NCBI GenBank assembly: GCA_021399445.1
Contig: JAJTUQ010000008.1
Location: forward strand, 124,001-188,000
Direction: 5' to 3'
DNA length: 64,000 nt
Source: Xylogone sp. PMI_703
Taxonomy: Eukaryota; Ascomycota; Leotiomycetes
The notes under the pieces were generated by a model. It was given only the letters and a program-made list of their open reading frames with translations, had not been told where the DNA came from and did not search any database. Of the stretch, positions 1 through 8,939 are shown in pieces. Made by a program: the position numbers and the translations under genes. How positions within the stretch are numbered: position 1 is the stretch's first letter; each line of letters opens with the position of its first letter.

Positions 1-483
1 GCATCTCAAAGTCGTCGATCTCCACAGCACGACCAGGGACCGGTAACAACGGCTGTACAGCACTGTTACAGAAGAACCACCACAAAGCCTATAAACAACG
101 GTCCCACACCGTTCTCCGAACCAACCAGCAGAGCTAGTTCACAATCTGCGGAATCCAACGTTACTAGTTCTGAATGCACTGTAACGACGGACCCTGATCA
201 GGAATGGGAAATCAACCATTTTGTTAAAATGGAGGTTGTTGATGGCAAACGCTATTTCTTAACGAATTGGAAACAGACATGGGAACCTGAGTCTGCACTG
301 CAGGGGGCAAGGGAGTTGGTTGATAAATTCTTGGCTGGACTGCAACCGTCACGGCCCAAGAGTTCTAAGAAGAGGCACATCGAGATGGAGGGCTGTTTGG
401 AGCGGAGGCAGCAGGCGATAAGGTCCGATAGATCTGGCAAGACAGAGCCAAAGAAACGGCGGCCGGCCCCGAAAGCCAATTAA
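1..483 (+). CDS. Chromodomain protein, C-terminal part (5' end outside window)
   Basis: The frame is open from the first base of the window to a TAA at 481-483, so the gene or exon begins further left; the first internal Met is at 229 and is probably not the true start. The middle of the peptide matches a chromodomain: an aromatic/acidic entry (WEINHFVKME), a Y-F-L-T-N-W strand, the TWEPESAL turn and a closing helix ELVDKF. Chromodomains bind methylated histone H3 tails and occur in chromatin proteins and at the C-terminus of gypsy-type integrases. The tail is rich in Lys/Arg (KKRRPAPK), like a nuclear localisation signal. No retroelement motif is visible beside it, so I cannot say whether it is a host gene or an integrase end. 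A broken Myb-like ORF follows 53 bp downstream. Confidence 0.65.
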   Translation, partial: ASQSRRSPQHDQGPVTTAVQHCYRRTTTKPINNGPTPFSEPTSRASSQSAESNVTSSECTVTTDPDQEWEINHFVKMEVVDGKRYFLTNWKQTWEPESALQGARELVDKFLAGLQPSRPKSSKKRHIEMEGCLERRQQAIRSDRSGKTEPKKRRPAPKAN

Positions 484-535
484 TCCCTTGGATGTTGACG
501 GGTAGGCCGTCGATGCTATAGATCTCAGCTAGCCT

Positions 536-793
536 ATGGGATCGTTCAACGTTGGTGCCACGTCGTTGGAATTGCGGATTGAGGACATACCATGGACAGC
601 AGAAGATATGATGGTGGTCCAGTTGAAGGAGAAGGGGTACTCGTGGGCAGAGATTCAAAAGGCCATGCCGCATCGGAGTGAGGATAAGATCTAGAACGCT
701 ATTCAACAAAATTGAAAAGAAAGCGCCGTGAAACTTTACGGCGTCGAGCCCGACGGCGCGAATTGCACAATTAGATATGGATGCTTTGCTTAA
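536..793 (+). pseudogene. Myb/SANT-like DNA-binding domain, broken by two stops
   Basis: One reading frame starting at ATG 536 gives a Myb/SANT-like helix-turn-helix: PWTAEDMMVVQLKEKGYSW followed by AEIQKAMPHRSEDKI, the usual W-T-x-E-D ... L-K-E-K-G-x-S-W-x-E-I pattern of short fungal Myb-like domains. The frame is then cut by TAG and, seven codons later, TGA, just where the third helix (xAIQxxYxxK) should be. It then stays open to a TAA at 791-793. The TAG is consistent with a C-to-T change of a CAG codon. It lies in a different frame from the chromodomain ORF just upstream; the two may be pieces of one former gene or neighbours. Inference: a dead DNA-binding protein. Confidence 0.5.
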
Positions 794-912
794 AGTAATC
801 ACGTGTAGCTATTATTATTTATGCTTGTTCACAAATCTAGATGGTTCGGAAGTGATTCCCTTTAATATAACCTGAAGAGCCACGAGCCAATTAAATCTAT
901 TTCACAACAGAA

Positions 913-1085
913 TTATGCACCTGCATCAATGCCACCATTCTGGTCCAGCTGAGCATAACTCAGCGCTGTTTCCGGCACAGCATCCTCAGACTTAACATCG
1001 GCACCATGGTTAACTAAGATCGAGGCGGCGCCCCAACGCTTTGGAGCTGCAGCAATAACTAGCGGTGTCGCTAGGTACGCATTAG
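913..1085 (-). pseudogene. Ankyrin-repeat remnant
   Basis: Read on the minus strand, the segment gives about one and a half ankyrin repeats ending in a stop at 913-915: TPLVIAAAPKRWGAASILVN, then HGADVKSEDAVPETALSYAQ. The TPL..AA, ..LVNHGADV and ..TALSYA positions are the ankyrin consensus. No matching repeats or start codon could be followed upstream of 1085. It is either the 3' end of a longer gene with lost exons or an isolated fragment. Confidence 0.4.
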
Positions 1086-2452
1086 GAAAAATCCTACTCT
1101 ACCTCCGTAGAATCCCTGGGGCAGGAAGAGGCATTGTTGGAATGAGCCAATAACAGCAAAGACCTCTTTTTTTCGTTGCACGTCGCAGTTGAAGGCCTTC
1201 CCTTGGGTGATGAGTCAGCTGAACAGATTTGCAGGGCAGTTGCTGGTTATGGTGATCTAGAGCGGAACAAAAAAGTTGCAGCACCTTCCGTCATCGCGGC
1301 TGTCTAAATAACCAATAGCATCTTACAAAAACGTAAATGCTTCTGTGTCATTGGATTGCTTAGCATAATCTCTTCATAGTAGATTTAAAACTATCTTTAC
1401 ATCTCACAAACTACGATACCAACAAAACTGCCTCTTTCCTAACATGACTTGGGGTTTATCCCCCCACAGCGGCAGAATGCTTATATCCACCAATCGCAGG
1501 CCGTCAGTATCCTATATGCAGTTGGTGTCACAAAACCTCCTGCAAACATTTCTGTTGCGAGTATGGATGAATGGTACTGCTGTGCCTTCTGTCGGCTCCC
1601 GAGACCAATGGCTGCACCCCACAGAATCCAGCGATTGTAACGGAAGGAAGGATAGAATGACTGCATTGTACAGTAGCACGTAAAGTAGCTGCAGTAAAAG
1701 GCGAATTGGGTGTCGCGGGTTTTTTAGTTAATTTTTTTAAGCGGGTCCATTTTTAGACACCCTGTATTGCTGATAAAGTGTGGCCCAATTCGCCGGAATT
1801 GCATTCGTACCCACGCACCTATGGTCCCCAACGACAGCAGCCAAGGCTTGCTAAACCCACATCTGGCAATTGAAGACGTTCCAAGCAGCATAACAGTCCT
1901 AATGACCTGCTCCAGGTATTCCAAGGTTTCGATTTTGGCGACGGCTGTGGTCAAGCCGTTAACGACGGTAGGCAGAAGAGCGGGTTGTGGCTACTTTCCA
2001 CTTTTGGCCTTGCTGCCTTATTCAACCCCTCGCGCTTCGGTGACATTAGGATGCCACAAAGTGCCTTAGGAGGATAAAATTTAATCCGTACCGGCTGTAG
2101 CTCCCAGAATGGAGGTAGAGCAAATAGAGCTCGAAGTCACGTGATCAAATTGCACAGCATCTTAACTGAAAGAGCGTAGTCGATATTGCTTAACCAATTA
2201 GACAGCGTGCTCAATTTGGCTTCTGCTTATCCAATTTTGGCTAGTTTCGTTCAACGTCGGCGTTGACTCCAACTTTGGCTCACACCTACAAAATTGAGCT
2301 TTCACTTTTGGCCTTCACATTAGTCCAACCTCCACAAATAACACCTAGTTTATCCGATCTACAGGGGATACGGATATTGGGTAGTCGCTGAGGAATAAAC
2401 GAGTTCACTTTTTCGCAAGTGGCCTACTCTACTACGTAGTCGAGAATTAACT
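1086..2452. other. No recognisable gene; short ORFs only
   Basis: Several 60-100-codon ORFs overlap on both strands (around 1099-1284, 1444-1683, 1724-2069). None shows a domain, a signal peptide or a convincing splice structure. The stretch contains the foldback at 1700-1794 and ends at the TA target site of the 2455 element. Confidence 0.4.
1700..1794. repeat. Small foldback (inverted repeat)
   Basis: GGCGAATTGGG at 1700-1710 is exactly repeated in inverted orientation as CCCAATTCGCC at 1784-1794. Just inside, GTGTC on the left faces GACAC at 1756-1760. The centre is T-rich. The ends resemble a miniature inverted-repeat element, but no unambiguous target duplication could be assigned. Confidence 0.35.
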
Positions 2453-2454
2453 TA

Positions 2455-3221
2455 ACGTAACTCCCACTCGGTCGGATCACCCACATACCCGGATCACTTG
2501 AATTTACCGCAAAATTCAGCAAAACTGGCCCCCAGAGAACTCAACGACCACATTAAATTCCAACTCATAAATTTAATAACAATCCATTCTAAGGCTGTTT
2601 AATACATGATTAAGTTTTTATATGCTTAGCGTTTATACATTATGTAATACAACCAAAATTCCTTGATTTTAAGGCCAAATGTAACGTTCCTGCAAGGGTC
2701 TTGGGGTGAAGTACGTCGTAACGAAGTACTTCTAGGATAGAGGAGTATTGGGACTTCAGGATAGTTCAATAACAAAGACTTAATAAGTTAAGAACTTATA
2801 TTGAGGTTGCTACTTAAGTTGAGCACGAAGCTCCTATCTAAGAAAACTATCTGAGTTTATATAGATAATGAAATATACTGGGACCCTGGGACACTCCCAG
2901 GTCCATCACGTGACCAGAATCACGTGATTCTTCCTAGATTATGTCAGGTTCTCTGTGCAGTTCCACTGCCGAGCCTCAGGCCTTCCATAATCCTTGTTGG
3001 GTCGTAACACCAAACAGGAAGTTCTTACATTTACAAATTGTTAAAGAGTCTAAAACCCTTAAAATCGTAATAGTTATATTAGGATAATTGACTAATATTC
3101 AAGATAATATTTGGTAAAACTGTATAATTGTTAAATTTGCTAAGGGCTTAGTTTTGTGGATTTCGCGGTAAAATTGAACTGATCCGGGTATGTGGGTGAT
3201 CCGACCAAGTGGGAGTTACGT
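2455..3221. mobile_element. Non-autonomous Fot1/pogo-like element, TA target, with nested LTR
   Basis: The left end begins ACGTAACTCCCACTCGGTCG and the right end is its inverted copy with a few mismatches. Similarity continues about 60 bp inward to a shared ACCGCAAAA-type block. TA dinucleotides flank both ends (2453-2454 and 3222-3223), the target preference of Tc1/pogo/Fot1 elements. No transposase frame is present. After removing the nested solo LTR (2680-3009 plus its 5-bp duplication) the element is about 430 bp, close to the related 410-bp element at 45414. Its TIR matches that of the transposase-bearing element at 48355, the likely source of mobilising enzyme. Confidence 0.8.
2680..3009 (+). 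mobile_element. Solo LTR (family 1), target duplication CCAAA
   Basis: The 330-bp sequence starts TGTAACGTTCC, ends GGGTCGTAACA, and is flanked by CCAAA at 2675-2679 and 3010-3014. TG..CA ends with a 5-bp duplication define an LTR-retrotransposon LTR; no internal region remains, so it is a product of LTR-LTR recombination. It shares with other family-1 copies the block GTTGAGCACGAAGCTCCTAT, a TATATAGATAATGAAAT stretch (promoter-like), then a GGGACC..GGTCC hairpin and CACGTG. Confidence 0.9.
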
Positions 3222-3227
3222 TAACTA

Positions 3228-4572
3228 ACGTAATTCCCGGTGCACCGGCTCACCCGGTCCACCGGCTCACTCCCTCACCAAATCTTCAATTCTACTAACA
3301 CTACCACTTTGTATGAATTATTTTTCAACCATAACACGTCGCAATGCCTCAAAAAATTGATCCTCGCCAGGAAGGAGGTATTCTACTTGCTATTGACGCG
3401 TTAAAACAAAATAAAATTCCATCTATTCGATCTGCAGCACGCAATTTTGATGTTCCTTTTAGTACATTGAAAGCACGTTATCAGGGTCGAGTTCAACAAT
3501 TCACCACTTATACAAAATCCTTTAGACTGTCCCAACTTGAAGAGGAATCGCTTGTACAGTGGATATTCTCTATGGGCAAGCGTGGTTTGCCTCCTAGACC
3601 TTCAGGTGTACAAGCAATGGCCAATATTCTGCTTGTTGAGCGTGGAGAGCTTCCCCCTCCTCGGCCTGTAGGTAAAAACTGGTTTGGAGACTTTGTGAAG
3701 CGCCATCCAGAGTTAACTACTAAATATATACGTCGATATAACTATAAACGCGCCAAATGTGAGGATCCAAAGCTTATTCAAGAGTGGTTTGACAGTGTGA
3801 TAGCCATGAAAGCACAGTATGGGATTCTAGATGAGGACACTTATAACTTTGACGAGACTGGCTTTGCTATGGGGGTTATTGCTTCTACTAAAGTGGTTAC
3901 ATCTTCGGATTGCTATGGCAAACCTCCACTTCTAGAACCTGGCAATAGAGAGTGGGTAACGGCCATTGAATCAATCAGCGCAGACGGCCAAGCTTTGCCA
4001 CCTTTTATTATATTCAAAGGCAAAGTTTTACTTAAAGGATGGTTTGATTCTTTGCCACAAGGTTGGAGAATTGCTGTCAGTGAAAACGGATGGACTAATA
4101 ACGATATTGGCTTTGAGTGGCTTCAAAAGACATTTGATCCATTCAGTAAAGCTAGGCTGAAAGGCCAATATCGTATGCTTATTCTTGATGGCCATGGTAG
4201 CCATGTGACGCCTGAGTTTGACCGATATTGTATTCAAAACAATATTATTACGGTCTGCATGCCTGCGCATTCAACCCATATCTTACAACCTTTAGATGTG
4301 AGCTGTTGCTGTTTTGAAACGTGCATATGGCAAAGAGGTTGAAAACAAGATACGTAAGGACATACAACACATTGATAAGTTTGATTTCCTGGATATTTAT
4401 CCAATTGTACGTCAAGAGACGTTCAAATCAAGCAATATCACTCAAGGATTTGCAGCCACTGGATTAGTTCCTTACGACCCTGCTCGTGTTATGTCTAAAT
4501 TGCGAGTTGAAGTTGAAGAGACCTGTACCCCTCCTGGGAGCTCTCATAGCAACAGATCAGAGGCAATATCAA
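3228..4572 (+). mobile_element. Fot1/pogo-like DNA transposon, 3' truncated
   Basis: The left TIR starts at 3228 (ACGTAATTCCCGGTGCACCG) after a TA at 3226-3227, only six bases beyond the preceding element. The TIR contains a tandem motif (CACCGGCTCAC / CCACCGGCTCAC). Similarity to the element at 48355 runs through the transposase to about 4572 and stops abruptly within the C-terminal third. No right TIR is found before the next gene. The copy was therefore truncated by deletion or replacement of its 3' part. Confidence 0.8.
3344..4572 (+). pseudogene. Fot1/pogo-like transposase (DDE_1), frameshifted and truncated
   Basis: The ATG at 3344 opens 332 codons: an N-terminal psq/CENPB-type helix-turn-helix (AIDALKQNKIPSIRSAARNF), a second CENPB/Tc5-type HTH with RGLPPRP, and the DDE_1 core with catalytic Asp in NFDETGFAMG and LDGHGSH and the third Asp in ILQPLDVSC. 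Compared with the 48471 copy, two bases are missing at about 4309, right after the third catalytic Asp, so the frame ends at 4342 with an unrelated tail. The true downstream frame is found from 4314 (YGKEVENKIRKDIQHIDKF) and continues to the truncation point. The C-terminal zinc knuckle of the family is absent. Few RIP-like changes are visible, so this copy is younger or escaped RIP. Confidence 0.85.
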
Positions 4573-5195
4573 TACTCTCTACTAGTTCAAAGGTATACGT
4601 AAGCCGGGAAGGTTACCGGGGGGTTTATATATTCGAGTGTTATGCCCTGTACTCTAATCTCCTCAGCTGTTCTTTAGTCAATATGACTGAGTTTCACCTG
4701 GACCAATGCCGACTACAACTTGCGCACTTTACCTATTACAGTTTAGTGTACACAGTGGTACACGATACAATATATAAAATATAACGGCGAAGCAAACGAT
4801 ACAGCCAGTTAGCTTGACTAAAGACAGCGATTTTGAGGCTCTCCGAGGGAATGCGTAGCCAGTGCCGAGAAACTCACGCCTACCGAAGCTACCTCGGTCT
4901 TTAACTCTTTATTCATTACGATGCAACGTTCGCCAGTCTGCCCAGCTATCAAGGAACACCACCAAATTTATATACGTACATGGCTAGACCACCTCGGGCA
5001 GTTTCAGTCCCGCAGCCTGGGACAAATAGAATGACAGCAAAAAATATAGGTCTCGCTAGGAATATGATGTATATATTTCGTATCTGCTATCATTACTGAG
5101 ATTCATTGGGCCTCCATTACTCCCTCACTACTTGTCTCTCAGGTGTCTCTGATATCCAACCTATTCATTGCTTTGGCTCACCATACATCCTGAAC
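4573..5195. other. Unassigned stretch and upstream region of the permease pseudogene
   Basis: Beyond the transposon truncation the transposase frame runs by chance to 4784. The sequence has no similarity that I can see to the rest of the window. A pyrimidine-rich stretch precedes the ATG at 5196 and would be the old promoter/5' leader. Confidence 0.35.
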
Positions 5196-6831
5196 ATGTC
5201 ATCTCACGATCTAGAGAAGCCGACCGCCCAGGTTGAGTACGATCACCTTGAATCACCTACGGTGTCGAAAGCCTCCAACGACACTCGAATTGTCGAATTC
5301 AGCCCAGAAGAACAAAGAAAGATCATCCGCCGTATTGATTACCGACTTGTGATCATTTTGGGCGCATTGTACTGCGCTAGTTTGACTGATAGAACAAACC
5401 TTGGCTCAGCTTCCATTGCAGGGTATGTACAGCATATGCACTGGAGATGGCTTCACGTCGAATATGCTAATGCAATCCAAAGCATGACCACAGATCTAAA
5501 ACCAGGCATTGGTAACAGATATAGTATAGTCAACTTGATCTTTTTTATTCGTTACATTATCTTCCAACCACCTGCGATTGTTATCTTTCGCAAGATTGGC
5601 CCTCGGTTGTTTCTATCTGGGATAACGCTCTTCTATGGTGTTACCGTCATCGTAAGCATTACTGATAGGAAATGATATAAATAAATAAACCAGCGCTGAT
5701 AGAAGATCTCAGGGCTTTGGTTTTATTCATGATTGGTCTGTAATGATTGGTCTCCGTGTCCTCCTCGGTGTTCTGGAAGCTGGCTTCTTTCCTGGCCGTG
5801 CATACCTCCTCAGCACGTGGTACCCACGATACGATCTCCAGAAACGCTTCGCTGTATTCTATCTCATCGGAACCATGGCAAGCGCATTTTCTGGCATTCT
5901 TGCGTACGGTGTAATGTAAATGGACGGCCTTGGCAGGCTCGCTGGTTGGAGATGGATTTTCATTGTATGTATGCATGAATCTCAAAGGACTGCTCAACAC
6001 TAAACTCATGTGAAGGTTGAAGGCCTCGTTACTTGTTGCCTAGGAGTCATTGGCTATATCTTTATTGTTGATTTCCCTGAGTTGTCGACCAGATCCTGGA
6101 AATTTCTTAATGCGCGCGAAGCTATGTTCGTCATAGCACGTATCGAGGAAGACCGTCATGACACCCAGATCGAGCCATTCCACATTGGCGCGTATCTCAG
6201 AAATGCCCTCGACCTCAAAGTGTGGGCCTTTGCTTGGCTTTATATGCTGGCAACCACCAACTCCTATGCTATCGCTTTCTTCCTTCACATCATCCTCCAG
6301 AGAGGAATGGGTTTTGATATTGCTAAGGGGCAGTGCCTCGTCGCGCCCCCATATGTCGCTGCTGCACTGGTTATGTACACGCAGGCCATCTACGCGGACA
6401 GATGGCGCATTCGCGGCCCTGTAATCGTCATGAACGCCTGCCTCGGACTCGTCGGCATTCCCCTTTTAGGCTACACTACCAACAACGGTGTGCGTTATTT
6501 TGGCGTCTTCCTCGCCACTGTTTCCGCCAACGCAAACGTGCCTGCTGTTTTGACTTATCAGGCTAACAATATACGCGGACAATGGAAGCGAGCTCTGCTC
6601 TCACGAGTGCCACACTAGTTTGCTGGCATTGGAGGCATTATCGGTAGTACAATATTCAGAGGTGCTGATTCGCCTACTTACGGCCCAGGAATACTCGGAA
6701 CGATTTTGAGCCAAGCGCTCATGATTATTATTGTAGGCTTGCTGTCGTTGAAATTCTGGAGAGCAAATAAGCGCGCTGAGAATGGGGGCAAAATTATTGA
6801 GGACCAGAAGGGTTTCCGTTATACGTTGTAA
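5196..6831 (+). pseudogene. MFS permease, Dal5/TNA1 (anion:cation symporter) type, two in-frame stops
   Basis: Four exons can be joined: 5196-5422, 5483-5651, 5713-5964 and 6016-6831; the introns are 60, 61 and 51 bp with GT..AG ends. The product would be a roughly 490-residue 12-TM permease of the allantoate/nicotinate family: YRLVIILGALYCASLTDRTN (TM1 with the D-R-x-N motif), [19 protein letters not shown] (TM4 motif) and GRLAGWRWIFI (TM6). It would import small organic anions at the plasma membrane; the substrate is unknown. It is dead or impaired. TAA at 5917-5919 replaces a codon between the TM5 region and MDGLGRLAGW (C-to-T of CAA would do it). TAG at 6616-6618 follows a GCTCT direct duplication that shifts the frame for about ten codons before it recovers at FAGIGG. 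Confidence 0.8.
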
Positions 6832-7807
6832 ACGAGGCTGATATGTAGCAAGCTATAGAGAAATCCCGGATCTCTCTCTTTTTCTTAGCTGGTTTAAGCT
6901 CGAGTCAAAGTTTAGGCACTGGAGAGATTCCAACAGCTTGAGACGGTTCAAATACTACTGCTCCTTAAGCAATGTAAGGTGAAACAAGGTTCTAAGGAAA
7001 GCCATAGATTTAACTGCCTATAAATATGTCAGTTACAAAACAGTAGTAGGCTTTGCGCTAAATGTGAGCCTTGTCAGTGTCCGATAACATCTTGAGAAGG
7101 CCCATAATTCTAGTTCTCCAAATGACTATAATAATATTTGATTTGTGGTCTTGTTTATAAGTTATATTGCGTCTTTCAGCGATTTCATACTTTGCTCGGT
7201 GAATGTCGTTGAATCCACCAACATGATAACTGGAGAAGAAATCTCACTATCTAAGCTCTACTAAAATCCGCCATGACATTCTGTTTGCCAAGTCATTCTG
7301 GACATATAGATCTTGGATGAGAAATCCTTTTAAAGCCGCGGCTATAGAGATGTGAAATTATTGAAAGGTTTAAAATTGCTGGCACAACACCTGTTGCTTC
7401 TTTTCTGAGATTGTAAATCCATATCTACCGCCACTATCGACTTGGAAATTGGGAGCTTGACTACTATGTTTACGGATTGCATTTATTATTGGCACATATA
7501 AATTATGTATAACATTGAGCCGCTGCATATAACGGATGTAGAAGGGACGTAATTTAGGCATCATAGATTACCATCTTGATATTTCATTAAGTCCATAAGC
7601 TGGTCTGTGATAACTAGGCCTATCCCCGTCAGCTCAACTTAGTCCACCCCCTCAGACTCACTTACCTCTAGGTTTTCGTTGTATAGTCTATTGGTCAGGG
7701 GGTCTCGGTTGAAACTGTCTCGTTGTGAAACCCTGATTTGAGGCACATTTACGAAATCAAATACAATATCAAATATAGATTTGAAGATTATTATCACAGC
7801 TTCCTGA
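6832..7807. other. Intergenic; no gene recognised
   Basis: AT-rich spacer between two convergent genes. One 64-codon minus ORF (7370-7564) has no recognisable feature. It contains the 3' flanks of the permease pseudogene and the aldolase gene. Confidence 0.4.
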
Positions 7808-8854
7808 TTACTGCAGATAATCGTCACCACTCTCGCGCTCCATGAGGTCAAATGCTGGTTTACAGCTGAACCAGCCCGCCATCGAGGTTCCAACGACCTT
7901 GGCTGTCTCCTTAGCATCTTCGTCATAAATCTTAACTGTTTCCCCGCCTCGTCCCGCAGCAGCAGCATCAGCCAAAAGTTGAGCGTGGCAGCATTTTTCG
8001 AGTGACATGAACCAAAACACTGCCGCTTCAACGGTTTTATCACATGTCAGAAGACCGTGGTTCTGTAGCAATGCTGCCTTTTTGTGGGCAAGGGCTTCAG
8101 CAATTGCTTTACCTTCCTCGTCGCCGAGAACAACGCCCTTGAAGGAAGCGTAAAGTGCATGGCTCTGGAGGACGGAGATTAGTAATGGTGTGAATTAACA
8201 GAATTGGCTAGATATGACTTACATTATAAAAAGCACATGAGTCTTGCGTGATAATGTCAAGCTTTCGTCCCAGTGTACAGAATGCCCTGCCGTAAAGGCT
8301 ATGGCTGTGGGCGACGCAGTTGACATCCGGACGGGCAGTATGGACTATTGGTAGATGAGTGTCAATTCTTTGTTTCCTTTCACGACTTGCACTTGAATTT
8401 ATAGACACTTGCCTGCATGATGAATCATATACGCAGCTGTATTCAGCAAGCGGACCGGGCCACCGTCAATGACCTCGCCTTGGGAGTTGACCAGTATTAG
8501 GTCACTGGCCTTCATGTAGTTCCAGGAAACCCCGAACGGATTGACCCAGAAACAATCCGGGTGAACAGGATCCTGTTTCAGCATCACGTATAAGCTTGAC
8601 GCCACTCAACTTCGTAGCAGCAGAAACAGAGAATGATATACTCTCAACGTGATATGCCCCGCAACACCCTCATCAAATCCATTCTTCGCAAAGATACGGA
8701 ATGCGAGGGCCAATCGACCCTTTTGATACGCACGCTCCTCCTCATCATCATTAAACACTGGCGGACCTGTGACTCTGCCTGATGCTTTGCCAGACGGATC
8801 GAAAACAACTGCACTCCCTGTAGTATCCTTGTTTTCAGTGATACATGGTGTCAT
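7808..8854 (-). CDS. Class II aldolase/adducin-family protein
   Basis: Four exons on the minus strand, 8854-8642, 8572-8413, 8344-8223 and 8164-7808, total 852 nt = 283 residues with no internal stop. The fold signature is complete: the N-terminal helix region RLALAFRIFAKNGFDEGVAG with HIT, the phosphate/substrate loop NPFGVSWNYMKASDLI, the metal-binding His pair in CVAHSHSLYGRAF, and a third His in LLQNHGLLT. These are zinc ligands of class II (fuculose-type) aldolases; fungal members of this length (Mug14-like) have no firmly known substrate. Intron 2 has a GC donor (GCAAGT) instead of GT; introns 1 and 3 are GT..AG. ATG 8854 gives the usual short fungal N-terminus. The gene is clean although the MULE begins only 85 bp upstream of the start, so the element may have displaced or become its promoter. 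Confidence 0.88.
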
Positions 8855-8939
8855 TTTGCGGCACTATGTTTGTTATAGGCGGGAAGAGATTTTGTTGGAT
8901 GGTAAAAAAGCAACTGGCAAGCACTCCAAATATATACAA

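Noticed and set aside
365..802. 145-codon minus ORF opposite the chromodomain and Myb-like frames
   Set aside because: The plus strand carries recognisable domains; this is the antisense shadow.
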